A stretch of 64,000 bases of DNA from Levilactobacillus angrenensis (GTDB taxonomy: Bacteria > Bacillota > Bacilli > Lactobacillales > Lactobacillaceae): assembly GCF_003946085.1 (NCBI RefSeq), contig NZ_RHOB01000001.1, positions 124,001-188,000 on the forward strand, given 5' to 3'. The notes under the pieces were generated by a model. It did no database searches. It saw nothing but the letters and a program-made list of their open reading frames with translations, and was not told the origin of the DNA. How positions within the stretch are numbered: position 1 is the first letter of the stretch; each line of letters starts with the position of its first letter. The translations under genes and the position numbers were made by a program. Shown here piece after piece: positions 19,079 through 27,391 of this stretch.

Positions 19079-20989
19079 ATGACTGAAGTAATTGCATACC
19101 CCGGCCAGGACTACGACGTAATCGTCGTTGGTGCCGGCCACGCGGGAAGTGAGGCTGCCTTGGCTGCCGCACGAATGGGTAACAAGACGTTGTTGATGAC
19201 GATCAACCTGGATATGGTGGCGTTTATGCCATGTAACCCATCCGTGGGGGGCCCGGCTAAGGGAATCGTCGTCCGCGAAATCGATGCTTTGGGTGGCGAA
19301 ATGGGCCGCAACATTGATAAGACCTACGTCCAAATGCGGATGCTCAACACCGGGAAAGGCCCGGCCGTCCGTGCATTGCGGGCGCAAGCTGACAAGCACG
19401 CCTACCACGCAGAAATGAAGCACACCATCGAACGCGAACCTAACTTGACCTTGCGTCAGGGGATCGTGGATGATTTGATCGTCGAAGATGGCGTCTGCAA
19501 AGGGGTCATCACCAATACCGGCGCTCACTACAGTGCCAAGTCCGTCGTTATTGCGGCCGGCACGGCGGCGCGAGGCAAGATCATCATCGGGGAACTGATG
19601 TATTCTTCTGGTCCCAACAACTCCCAGCCAGCCACTAAGCTGACGGCTAATTTGCCTAAGTACGGCTTTGACCTGGAACGGTTCAAGACCGGGACGCCAC
19701 CACGGGTCGATGGCAACACGATCCACTACGATGAGACCGAAGAACAGCCAGGGGATGAGGCACCCAACCACTTTAGCTTCACCACCCCCGACAGCGCCTA
19801 TTTGGACTTGAAAAACCAGTTGTCTTGCTGGCTGACTTACACCAACCAAAAGACTCATGAAATCATCAAGGCCAATTTGGACCGCGCCCCGATGTTTACC
19901 GGCGTGATCGAAGGGGTCGGCCCGCGCTACTGCCCATCCATTGAAGACAAGATCGTGCGTTTCGCCGACAAGCCTCGCCACCAACTCTTCTTAGAGCCAG
20001 AAGGCCGTAAGACGGACGAATGGTACGTGCAAGGGTTGTCGACCTCCATGCCAGAAGAAGTGCAACAAAAGATTTTACACTCCATCAAGGGCCTGGAAGA
20101 CGCGCAAATGATGCGGCCGGGCTATGCCATCGAATATGACGTGGTCTCCCCTTACCAATTGCGGCCAACGTTAGAGACCAAGCCACTGAAGAATCTCTTT
20201 ACGGCGGGCCAAACGAACGGGACGTCAGGGTACGAAGAAGCTGCTGGTCAAGGCCTCTTAGCCGGGATCAACGCCGGTTTACGGGCTCAAGGTAAGCCTG
20301 GCTTCACGCTAAAGCGCTCTGATGCGTATATCGGCGTCATGGTCGATGACCTGGTGACCAAGGGGACGAACGAACCTTACCGGCTGTTGACCAGTCGGGC
20401 CGAATACCGGTTGATCTTGCGTCACGACAACGCTGACTTGCGGTTGACGGCCAAGGGTCATGAACTGGGCCTGATCAGCGACGAACGCTACGCTGAATTC
20501 TTAGCCAAGAAGGCGGCCCTCAAGGACGAAATCGACCGGCTCAACAGCATTCGAATCAAGCCAAGTGCCGAGATCAATGCGTTTATCGAAAGCCATGGGG
20601 ACAAGCCGTTGCAAGATGGCGTTGTCGCCGCAGTCTTCTTACGGCGGCCATACGTGGACTACCAGACCTTGCTGCAGTTCATCCCCGCCCCAGCCCAACC
20701 ACTGGACCGACACATCGTCGAGGAGATTGAAATTTCCTTGAAGTATGCTGGCTACATCAAGAAGGCTGAGGACAACGTCGCTAAGTTGAAGCGGATGGAG
20801 GCCAAAGCCATCCCCGCCAAGATCGACTACGATGCGATCGACGGATTGGCCACGGAAGCCCATCAAAAATTAAAGAAGATCCAACCAGAAACACTGGCAC
20901 AGGCCAGTCGAATTAGTGGTGTCAATCCCGCCGATATCGCGATTTTGAGCGTGTACATCGAGCAGGGAAAGATTGCCAAGGTCGATTAA
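19079..20989 (+). CDS. mnmG: tRNA uridine-5-carboxymethylaminomethyl modification enzyme MnmG (GidA)
   Basis: 636 residues. FAD-binding Rossmann motif [19 protein letters not shown] near the N-terminus. The conserved segments [11 protein letters not shown] and [16 protein letters not shown]-like [16 protein letters not shown] identify MnmG. The C-terminal helical domain binds MnmE and tRNA. ATG start preceded by GGAGGG. Normally followed by rsmG; here a terminator follows instead. Confidence 0.97.
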   Translation: MTEVIAYPGQDYDVIVVGAGHAGSEAALAAARMGNKTLLMTINLDMVAFMPCNPSVGGPAKGIVVREIDALGGEMGRNIDKTYVQMRMLNTGKGPAVRALRAQADKHAYHAEMKHTIEREPNLTLRQGIVDDLIVEDGVCKGVITNTGAHYSAKSVVIAAGTAARGKIIIGELMYSSGPNNSQPATKLTANLPKYGFDLERFKTGTPPRVDGNTIHYDETEEQPGDEAPNHFSFTTPDSAYLDLKNQLSCWLTYTNQKTHEIIKANLDRAPMFTGVIEGVGPRYCPSIEDKIVRFADKPRHQLFLEPEGRKTDEWYVQGLSTSMPEEVQQKILHSIKGLEDAQMMRPGYAIEYDVVSPYQLRPTLETKPLKNLFTAGQTNGTSGYEEAAGQGLLAGINAGLRAQGKPGFTLKRSDAYIGVMVDDLVTKGTNEPYRLLTSRAEYRLILRHDNADLRLTAKGHELGLISDERYAEFLAKKAALKDEIDRLNSIRIKPSAEINAFIESHGDKPLQDGVVAAVFLRRPYVDYQTLLQFIPAPAQPLDRHIVEEIEISLKYAGYIKKAEDNVAKLKRMEAKAIPAKIDYDAIDGLATEAHQKLKKIQPETLAQASRISGVNPADIAILSVYIEQGKIAKVD

Positions 20990-20996
20990 CCAACCC

Positions 20997-21046
20997 AAAA
21001 GGGATGCGCCCGGGACAACGAAGTCCCAGGCACATCCCTTTTTTGT
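20997..21046 (+). terminator. Terminator after mnmG
   Basis: AAGGGATGCGCCCGGGAC, loop, GTCCCAGGCACATCCCTTTTTTG: a long strong hairpin. 21047-21273 beyond it is gene-free and begins with an AT-only stretch of TAATAAT-type repeats. Confidence 0.92.
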
Positions 21047-21273
21047 TACTAATAATTACTAATAACTATTATTAAGAATAAAAATTAATTATACAAAACC
21101 TTTACCTATTCGTTGCAGAAATGACATGTAGGTTCGGTAGACTTAAGAGAAGTTACGCGCTGCTGACGAAATCGGCTGGCTGGGAAATTTCGCGTCACTC
21201 CCGGTTCTCTGAGAACTGCTGAGGGGATGATTATTTCCGGGGACGCCAGGTGTTCCTGTGAAGAGGTGGACCG

Positions 21274-21681
21274 ATGCAAACAAGTTTATTGATACTGGGA
21301 ATTAGTTTGGCCATTATCAGTCACTGGCACTACCAGCGGCTCTTACAGCAGTTGCGCCAGCGCGGCGGTCACCTGACCGGGCAACGGGCCCGCAACCGCA
21401 CGATTTATCATGGCCTATTTTTTCTAGGTCTAGGCTACGTGGCAGTGGGGGTGTGGCAACCGGCCTGGCTCAACGCCCGCGTGGTTAGCCTGTTACTGCT
21501 CGTCGATGTGATGGCGCTGGTGATGGGCTGGCTGCAACGCCGTCAGCGTCAGTACCCCAGTGCCAGTCGGATTTTGTGGCAGCGCCAAGCACAGTATTTA
21601 GTCAGTAGTCAATTATTGTTAGGTCTGGTCCTGGTGGGGACCTTGCTCCGGTTAGCCGGCTGGTCTGACGGGACCGTTTAG
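21274..21681 (+). CDS. Small integral membrane protein of unknown function
   Basis: 135 residues. I do not recognise the family. Four hydrophobic segments are visible at about 4-20, 47-65, 70-88 and 108-127, with basic loops (QLRQRGGHLTGQRARNR and QRRQRQYPSASR). ATG with GAGGTGG upstream. The next gene, an antitoxin-like protein, starts 41 bases later behind its own ribosome site, so the two may be co-transcribed. Confidence 0.7.
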   Translation: MQTSLLILGISLAIISHWHYQRLLQQLRQRGGHLTGQRARNRTIYHGLFFLGLGYVAVGVWQPAWLNARVVSLLLLVDVMALVMGWLQRRQRQYPSASRILWQRQAQYLVSSQLLLGLVLVGTLLRLAGWSDGTV

Positions 21682-21722
21682 TTTACCCGGGGAAAACGGG
21701 GATTTTTAAAGGGGGAGTTCAT

Positions 21723-21974
21723 TTGAAACACTATACGCCGCTAGCCGCGCAACAGGATCTGGAATTGATTCTAGCCGCCGTTCACCGGCTACAAGAAACC
21801 GTAGTGATCACACCGACCGACGGCGACGACGCTAAAGCCGCGGTCATTTTGCCGAAAAGCGAGTGGGAAGCCTTGTCACAACTGGCCTTTTTGGAGCAGC
21901 CATTGCCGCCGCATCTGGCCCCGACACCGCGGCGCTTCGAACGGACGACGATGGACCGCATGGAGTGGGGCTAA
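21723..21974 (+). CDS. Phd/YefM-like orphan antitoxin
   Basis: 83 residues, TTG start with GGGGGAG 5 bases upstream. The middle, ILAAVHRLQETVVITPTD followed by AAVILPKSEWEALSQL, resembles the Phd/YefM fold, where a short strand 'pvlIT' precedes 'avlls..eweal'. Antitoxins of this kind repress their own promoter and neutralise a RelE/YoeB or Doc toxin. No toxin gene adjoins it: the next gene is convergent and overlaps its last 4 bases. It could be a solitary regulator or a relic. The family call is by eye only. Confidence 0.5.
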   Translation: MKHYTPLAAQQDLELILAAVHRLQETVVITPTDGDDAKAAVILPKSEWEALSQLAFLEQPLPPHLAPTPRRFERTTMDRMEWG

Positions 21975-22654
21975 GCCAACAGCAACTGGGCGAGGTCAGT
22001 GAAGTCATGGGCCTCGTAAGTCGGCACGACTGCGCTGGTGTTGGTCAATTGGTGCGGATTGTACCAAACGTTATCCAGCCCCGCATTGCGCGCGCCCAAG
22101 ATGTCTGAGCGCAGGCTGTCGCCAATCATCAAGGCGTTGGCGCGGGTGAGTTCGGGATAGGCGGCAAAGATGGGCGCGAAGAACCGCTGATCGGGTTTGT
22201 CATAGCCCAGGTCTTCGGAAATGAAAACCTGGTCGAAGTAAGGCGTGATCCCCGCCCCAGCCAGCCGACTTTCTTGCACCGACTTGGTCCCGTTGGTGGC
22301 CACGATGATGGTGATCCCAGCCTGTTTCAGGTGAGTCAGCAGGTCACTGGCCCCAGGTAACGTGTAGTAATTGTGGGCGAGCATGGCCTTGTATTCGCGC
22401 TCCAGTGCGATGCTGTCGACGCTGAGCCCCACGGTCGCAAACGTCCGGGCAAACCGCGTGTCCAGCAGGGGACCCCGGTCAGCGCCCTGTTCGATCTGAT
22501 GCCAAATATCATGGTTGATGGTCAGATAGGTCTGCATTAATGAAGCGATATTCGTGACGCCATTTTCCTGGAAGATTTGCGTGATGCCTTCGGTTTCGCC
22601 CCGGCTAAAGTCCAGGAGGGTGTCGTCTAAGTCAAAGATTGCGTATTTTTTCAT
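21971..22654 (-). CDS. HAD-family hydrolase, YjjG/YfnB-type nucleotidase
   Basis: 227 residues from ATG 22654 (MKKYAIFDLDDTLLDF), with AAAGGTG upstream; a GTG three codons earlier overlaps that site. HAD motif I DLDDTLLD, motif II IVATNGT, motif III/IV around GYDKPDQRFF and MIGDSLRSDILGARNAG are all present. The form matches the YjjG family of pyrimidine 5'-nucleotidases that clear unusual nucleotides. Overlaps the antitoxin tail-to-tail by 4 bases. Confidence 0.88.
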   Translation of the reverse strand: MKKYAIFDLDDTLLDFSRGETEGITQIFQENGVTNIASLMQTYLTINHDIWHQIEQGADRGPLLDTRFARTFATVGLSVDSIALEREYKAMLAHNYYTLPGASDLLTHLKQAGITIIVATNGTKSVQESRLAGAGITPYFDQVFISEDLGYDKPDQRFFAPIFAAYPELTRANALMIGDSLRSDILGARNAGLDNVWYNPHQLTNTSAVVPTYEAHDFTDLAQLLLA

Positions 22655-22716
22655 GCGGGTCACCTTTCAGAAATGTTTTACTGAGTTTAGCATACAGTTG
22701 GTGTGACAAGCAAAAC

Positions 22717-22771
22717 GAAAATCCCCAACGCAACTGGCCACCTAAGGGTGCCGGATTGCGTTGGGGATTTT
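22717..22771. terminator. Bidirectional-shaped terminator
   Basis: AAAATCCCCAACGCAA, loop, TTGCGTTGGGGATTTTT. It lies between two minus-strand genes and serves the small membrane protein gene at 22785. Confidence 0.88.
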
Positions 22772-22784
22772 TACTTGCGGGTGA

Positions 22785-23051
22785 TTAGGCGTGGCCACCA
22801 ATGATGAAGGCCTTAGCGACCGAGGCCACGAGATAAGTGACCTGAATAGCCAGGTCGATACGGTTGAGCGGGTTCGTGTCCGCGCTGCTTTCGAAGACGT
22901 TGAAATGGATCATCGCTGTAATCAGCGAGCTAAAACATAGAAAGGCAACGACCACGGGATCGGGTACCAGCAGCATCGCTAGTAACATGACCAGCGTTAG
23001 AATCGTGACGCCAATCTTGAGCGGGGTCGTAGGGTAACGTTCTTGAGTCAT
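22785..23051 (-). CDS. Small hydrophobic membrane protein, unknown function
   Basis: 88 residues from ATG 23051, chosen because GAGGTG lies 6 bases upstream; the GTG three codons earlier overlaps that site. Three hydrophobic stretches are visible (LKIGVTILTLVMLLAMLLV, VVVAFLCFSSLITAMI, AIQVTYLVASVAKAFII). No recognised motif. It is followed by its own terminator, so it is monocistronic. Confidence 0.68.
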   Translation of the reverse strand: MTQERYPTTPLKIGVTILTLVMLLAMLLVPDPVVVAFLCFSSLITAMIHFNVFESSADTNPLNRIDLAIQVTYLVASVAKAFIIGGHA

Positions 23052-23159
23052 CCGGTTCACCTCATTTCATCTGACAATCGTCTGAGAAGAATTATAAATT
23101 AATTATATTTTATCAGATATTCTCATAAAATGAAATGAAAAACGACCAGAATTGTTAGT

Positions 23160-24509
23160 TTAACTTGCTTTGTGGTCTAATATTGTGCTCATTAACCAGC
23201 CACAAAGACAGCCGATTAGCGCGGGAACGACCCAACTGAAGCCCTGGGCCGCCAGCGGAAGGTGGGCATTGACGGCTAAAATCGCTTTGACCCAACTGGC
23301 GTGCTGCCAAGCGCTGGGCAACGCGGCAACAGCGGAAAAAATGGCCGGAATCAGCGTGAATAGCATCCCCAGGCCAAACAACCAACGGCTGGTCCCCAAC
23401 AGCGGGGAGAGGACCGCTAAGGCAATCAAAACGATAGCTAGCGGGTACAGGAACATCAAGACCGGCGTTGAGTAGCTGATCAGCTTGGTCAGTCCAACGT
23501 TGGCAAATAAACAAGGCAAGAGACTCGCCAGCGCAATCAGCCAAGCGTAAGAAATCCGAGGGAACATGCCGTGCAGCGTGTCACCAAAGGCCGAGATCAG
23601 GCCAATCGCCGTTTTCAAGCAGGCCACGATTACCAGTAAGGCCAACAGGAGATTACCAAAGGTCCCGAAGTAGTGGTTGGCAATCTGAGCCAGGGTGATC
23701 CCGCCATTTTCGGCCAGACTGAATTTGCCCAGACTCATGGTCCCCATCAGGGCCAGTAACGTGTAGATCACGCCCATCAAGGCCACACAGATGATGCCGG
23801 CCTTGATCACGTCCTTGGCAATTTGACCAGGCTCGGTCACGCCTAACGCCCGAATGCTATCAATGACCACGATACCAAAGGCCAGTGAGGCCAAGGCATC
23901 CAAGGTGTTGTAGCCTTCGGTGAATCCGGTTGCTACCGGACTGGCCACGTAAGCGCCGCGGGCGGCAGCTCCGAAGCCACCCATCGGCTTGAGAAAGGCC
24001 GCGAGCATCAATAGTCCCAGTAAAATCAGGAACAACGGCGTTAGCCATTTCCCAATGTAGGTCATTAGCTTGCCAGGATTGCGGGCCAGCCACCAGGCCA
24101 ATGCGAAAAACGCGATGGAAAAACCGGCCAGGACCCAGCCTTGTTGAGCGGTGGGCACGAACGGCGCCAGGCCAATCTGAAAGGACGTCGTGGCCAATCG
24201 CGGCAGGGCAAAGAACGGGCCCACGGTGAGGTACAGTAGAATCGTGAAGGTGTAGGCAAAGGGCCGGTTGACCTTCGTCGCCAGGTCAAAAACGCCTTCA
24301 CTGCGCGTCATGCCGATGCCAGCGACCCCCAGTAAGGGTAACCCGATTCCCGTCAGTAAGAGACCTACCACAGCGGCCCCCACGTGGCTACCGGCTTGTT
24401 GGCCGAGATAGACCGGGAAGATCAGGTTGCCGGCGCCGAAGAACAGGCCGAAGAGCATCATGCCAATGAAGAGCATCTGACGCCAAGTTAATTTAGTTTT
24501 CAAAGTCAT
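23160..24509 (-). CDS. brnQ: Branched-chain amino acid transporter, LIVCS family
   Basis: 449 residues with about 12 membrane spans. The N-terminus (LFIGMMLFGLFFGAGNLIFP) is the conserved LIVCS first helix. It imports Leu, Ile and Val with Na+ or H+. Single gene; the upstream neighbour's terminator lies at 24548. No clear terminator follows it: the 60 bases to 23099 are AT-rich without a GC stem. Confidence 0.95.
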   Translation of the reverse strand: MTLKTKLTWRQMLFIGMMLFGLFFGAGNLIFPVYLGQQAGSHVGAAVVGLLLTGIGLPLLGVAGIGMTRSEGVFDLATKVNRPFAYTFTILLYLTVGPFFALPRLATTSFQIGLAPFVPTAQQGWVLAGFSIAFFALAWWLARNPGKLMTYIGKWLTPLFLILLGLLMLAAFLKPMGGFGAAARGAYVASPVATGFTEGYNTLDALASLAFGIVVIDSIRALGVTEPGQIAKDVIKAGIICVALMGVIYTLLALMGTMSLGKFSLAENGGITLAQIANHYFGTFGNLLLALLVIVACLKTAIGLISAFGDTLHGMFPRISYAWLIALASLLPCLFANVGLTKLISYSTPVLMFLYPLAIVLIALAVLSPLLGTSRWLFGLGMLFTLIPAIFSAVAALPSAWQHASWVKAILAVNAHLPLAAQGFSWVVPALIGCLCGWLMSTILDHKAS

Positions 24510-24547
24510 CGCAACTTTCTATTTAAGTTTTCTGGTGACTAGCATAC

Positions 24548-24580
24548 CAAAAAACGCCGCACGATGATACGGCGGCGTGG
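24548..24580 (-). terminator. Terminator of the oxidoreductase gene at 24586
   Basis: Minus strand ACGCCGC, loop CGTATCATCGT, GCGGCGTTTTTT. Confidence 0.88.
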
Positions 24581-24585
24581 TGTGA

Positions 24586-25233
24586 TTATTTATCAGCAAC
24601 AGTGAAGCGCGTCTGGTGGTGTTGCGGGCGTTCGAGCTCGTCTACCAGCGCCACGGCCATGGTGCCGGCACTGGTGCCAGACTGCTTGGCAGCGTTGACC
24701 AGCAAGTCGTTGGTCCCTAGCAAGGCCGGGACCGCTTCGCCGGGGTGAAAATCAGCGGCTGGGGAGACGCCAAACCAGTTGACGTTATCGACGTCACGCA
24801 AGAAATTCAGTTCCTTGAGCTGGTTTTGCGGCACTTGAATGAAGTCAGCGGCGTGCGGGTCCTTTTCCAGGTCGCGGACGAACAGGTGATGATCTGCCCC
24901 GGTAAACAAACTACCAGCCCCTAAAATAAAGGCCAGGCGGGGCGTCGTCGTTTCCCGTAATTGGGCGACCAGGTGCGCGGCTAAATCGACGTGCAGGTAG
25001 GCTTGCGCCGGGGCGGTCGCAAAGGCATCGACCACGGCATCCGTGGCGGCTAAGTCTGCTTGGGTCAGTTGAAAGGCGTCAGTCACTTGAGTGGTGAGGT
25101 GGGCGTTGGTGCCCAGCGCGGCTAATTTTTCCGCGGAGCGCGCCACGGCGACGACCTGATGCCCACGTCGCAAAGCCTCGGCGACAACTGCTGAACCGGC
25201 CATCCCAGTGGCCCCGATTACCATAATTTTCAT
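24586..25233 (-). CDS. NAD(P)-binding Rossmann-fold epimerase/reductase (YwnB/NmrA-like)
   Basis: 215 residues. The N-terminal dinucleotide motif is VIGATGMAGSAVVAEALRRGH, followed by a basic residue pair (VARSAEK) that would favour NADP. Later segments (AFILGAGSLFTG, NWFGVSPAADFHPG) fit the short NAD(P)H-binding family often annotated as putative flavin/NADH reductases. Ribosome site AAAGGAGGAA before ATG 25233. Substrate unknown. Monocistronic. Confidence 0.82.
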   Translation of the reverse strand: MKIMVIGATGMAGSAVVAEALRRGHQVVAVARSAEKLAALGTNAHLTTQVTDAFQLTQADLAATDAVVDAFATAPAQAYLHVDLAAHLVAQLRETTTPRLAFILGAGSLFTGADHHLFVRDLEKDPHAADFIQVPQNQLKELNFLRDVDNVNWFGVSPAADFHPGEAVPALLGTNDLLVNAAKQSGTSAGTMAVALVDELERPQHHQTRFTVADK

Positions 25234-25353
25234 AAACGGAATTCCTCCTTTAAGAGCTGGGTTCAGTATAGGCTAGATGGTGGTGGCCGCCAACTATTTT
25301 GGCTTGACCGCGGCCTGTGGTAGAGTAGGAAGCAAACAAGGGGGTCGAGCACA

Positions 25354-25905
25354 ATGAAGGATGTTGTTCAAGGTGAGTTGATTCATTTGACGGAAATGCG
25401 GGACGGGGATGCCGAGTGGCTTCAGGATACGCAGTGGGAAGCGGGCTTGTTGCGCAACTTAGCGGCCGACGCCTTTCACCCGTGGACGGCCGCAGATTAC
25501 AGTGAACTGGCGGCGGACCCCGATAACAATGAGCGCTTTTTCTTCATGATTCGGGCCAACGCCGATGACGGACTATTGGGCTGGGTCGTGCTCGATGACG
25601 TGTATTTTAAAAATCGCCGGGCCACGTTAGGCATCGCCTTACCCGTTGTCAGTGACCGGGGCCAAGGCTTTGGTGAGGATGCGTTGAACACGATTTTGTC
25701 GTTTGCCTTTAATGAATTGGGCCTGCACAAGGTCACCCTAGAGGTCAATGCCAACAATTTGTCCGCCATCCACGCCTACGAGGCGGTCGGCTTTGTGCGC
25801 GAAGGTGTTAACCGCGAGGGCGTGTTCCAAGATGGGCGCTGGCTAGACCTTTACAGTTATGGCATCTTGGACCGCGAGTGGCAGAGTGCGCAGGTGCTGG
25901 ACTAA
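25354..25905 (+). CDS. GNAT-family N-acetyltransferase (RimJ/RimL type)
   Basis: 183 residues. The acetyl-CoA site is VVSDRGQGFGEDALNTILSFAF (Q/RxxGxG/A motif) and the RimL-like ending LEVNANNLSAIHAYEAVGFVREG is clear. The group acetylates protein N-termini or small amines such as polyamines; the substrate here is not evident. It is divergent from the reductase gene, and a strong hairpin terminates it. Confidence 0.9.
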   Translation: MKDVVQGELIHLTEMRDGDAEWLQDTQWEAGLLRNLAADAFHPWTAADYSELAADPDNNERFFFMIRANADDGLLGWVVLDDVYFKNRRATLGIALPVVSDRGQGFGEDALNTILSFAFNELGLHKVTLEVNANNLSAIHAYEAVGFVREGVNREGVFQDGRWLDLYSYGILDREWQSAQVLD

Positions 25906-25992
25906 ATACAGGCGGGCAACGTGGTTGAGGCGGCTCATCTTGTCGCGCATTAGATACGGTGGACGCTGACCAATGCTTGATTTTGGGTAATT

Positions 25993-26039
25993 AAAAACCA
26001 GGAAGCTGGCTGTTACTTGCGGCCGATTTCCTGGTTTTA
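25993..26039 (+). terminator. Terminator of the GNAT gene
   Basis: AAAAACCAGGAA, imperfect loop, TTTCCTGGTTTT. The 90 bases between the GNAT stop and this hairpin hold no gene. Confidence 0.82.
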
Positions 26040-26040
26040 G

Positions 26041-26661
26041 GTTTAAGTTGAAAGATGAAAATCAGCTAGAAACATCGGCATCACGCGAAAAATTAGTCGA
26101 TTACCACTTCGTAGTGTGTACTGGTCGCCTACCGTCCGCCAACTATGGGTTGGAACGCGGTGGGCGGACCGGACCGAGCCTGAGGGACGGTCTCGGCCTC
26201 GCTTTGAGCCGAAAAACACGTCTCAAAGACGCCAGTTATCTAAGCGGCATGAACCCGCGCCGCTAAGATAACTCCCACGGCTGAATCCATATTTGGTGGA
26301 CTCTCGGCTACAAGGGAGTGTACCGGTAACAATCGGTTTAGCCCCCAGGTGGCAGCCAATCTAGCACAGATTCTTAACACGGCGTTGCCGATAATGACCA
26401 ATCCGCCGGAGGCAGCCAGCTGTGGCGACGGTGTTGGCTGAGGTTTTTTCTCAGCCTACAGCGTGGGGCGACTTTGGAGACTGGCGGGTTGTGCCAGGCT
26501 TCAAAGCGAACCGGAAGACCGTTCCTCAGGCTGGAGGTGTCCCCCAGAGCAGGTGGAATCTCTGGTTGACGCAGGCTCCTGGCCTCACTAATTTTAGTGG
26601 ACAGAACCCTGTCGTTTCGGGGATTTCCGTATTAATGCTACTTTCAACCTTCAGTGTTTAA
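26041..26661 (+). repeat. Structured interspersed repeat, copy C (longest, plus orientation)
   Basis: A 620-base gene-free block. The core is enclosed by an 18-bp helix, GTCCGCCAACTATGGGTT (26134-26151) with AATCCATATTTGGTGGAC (26284-26301), one mismatch plus G-T pairs. Inside are hairpins CCGAG/CTCGG, CTTTGAG/CTCAAAG and AGTTATCTAAGCGGC/GCCGCTAAGATAACT (26234-26248 with 26259-26273). Right of the core, segments such as TTTTAGTGGACAGAAC and ATTAATGCTACTT recur in the 45-kb copy. Short reading frames inside it have no ribosome site and are not conserved between copies. Confidence 0.85.
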
Positions 26662-26674
26662 GTTAAAATCGTGA

Positions 26675-26690
26675 TGTTTCACATGAAACA
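26675..26690. promoter_or_regulatory. parS site (ParB binding)
   Basis: TGTTTCACATGAAACA, a perfect 16-bp palindrome one base pair away from the classic parS TGTTCCACGTGAAACA. Identical as a duplex to the site at 36754. Lies just beyond the 3' end of the thioesterase gene. Confidence 0.88.
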
Positions 26691-26691
26691 A

Positions 26692-27216
26692 TTACATCGG
26701 CCACGGTGAGGAGACCGTAACGTGGGCATTTAACCCGCGTTGTTCCACCCGGCGTTCCTTGCGTTGGGCCGTTCGTTTGGCATAGCCGGCACAGATGTAG
26801 CGCTGCTCGGCGGTGACGGGCACCATATCTGGCAATGGGTCGCTGGCCGTGGGGTCTTCGATCACGTAGGTAATGAAGCAGGTGTAGCCGACAAAGCGCT
26901 CGCCAGTCGTGAGGTTCTCGCCAATGATTTTGACGAAGACCTCCAGTGACCGCGTCCCCGTACCGGTCACGTAGGCTTCTAAGAACATGGAGTCGTCCAA
27001 GTGAAACGGCCGCAGAAAGCTGACGTGGTCGAAGGAAGCCGTCACCACGGTCTTGTGGGTCAAACGAACGGCCGCCACGGAGGCACTGTCGTCGACCAGC
27101 GAGAGAATCTTACCACCAAAGACCGAGTCGTGTTCGTTTAAGTCTGGCTGAAACACCCGGTGGCTGGTCACGATAAGCGTGGCATTGCAGGAAACGGGCG
27201 CTAGTTGATTTGTCAA
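26692..27216 (-). CDS. Acyl-CoA thioesterase, hot-dog fold (YciA/BACH type)
   Basis: 174 residues from TTG 27216, preferred because GAGGTGA sits 6 bases upstream; an in-frame ATG at 27234 has only a poor site. The hot-dog motif NEHDSVFGGKILSLVDDSASVAA holds the catalytic Asp/Asn region, and VTASFDHVSFLRPFHLDD follows as in BACH-type thioesterases. It hydrolyses acyl-CoA in the cytosol. The basic tail (RTAQRKERRVEQRG) is typical of lactobacillar versions. Divergent from the condensation-domain gene. Confidence 0.88.
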   Translation of the reverse strand: MTNQLAPVSCNATLIVTSHRVFQPDLNEHDSVFGGKILSLVDDSASVAAVRLTHKTVVTASFDHVSFLRPFHLDDSMFLEAYVTGTGTRSLEVFVKIIGENLTTGERFVGYTCFITYVIEDPTASDPLPDMVPVTAEQRYICAGYAKRTAQRKERRVEQRGLNAHVTVSSPWPM

Positions 27217-27391
27217 AAAGGTCACCTCATTCATTTTTTTCTGATCCCATTCTAACAGAGTCCCTGAAAAACGGCGACATAAATAGTAAGTTACGGGTTT
27301 ATTAATTTTTCGCAATATCTGAGTAAAATGCTGCGGTCAACGCGACGAGCTTTGCTATACTGTGGGTAAATTAGCAAGGAGGGGTGTTAGC

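Noticed and set aside
18800-19984. 394-codon minus-strand frame opposite mnmG
   Set aside because: It covers a repeat and the 5' half of mnmG antisense; no start site and mnmG is unmistakable.
26048-26661. Frames of 72 and 79 codons inside the 26-kb repeat, and one at 44867-45076
   Set aside because: The frames are not preserved between repeat copies and have no ribosome sites; base pairing, not coding, is conserved.
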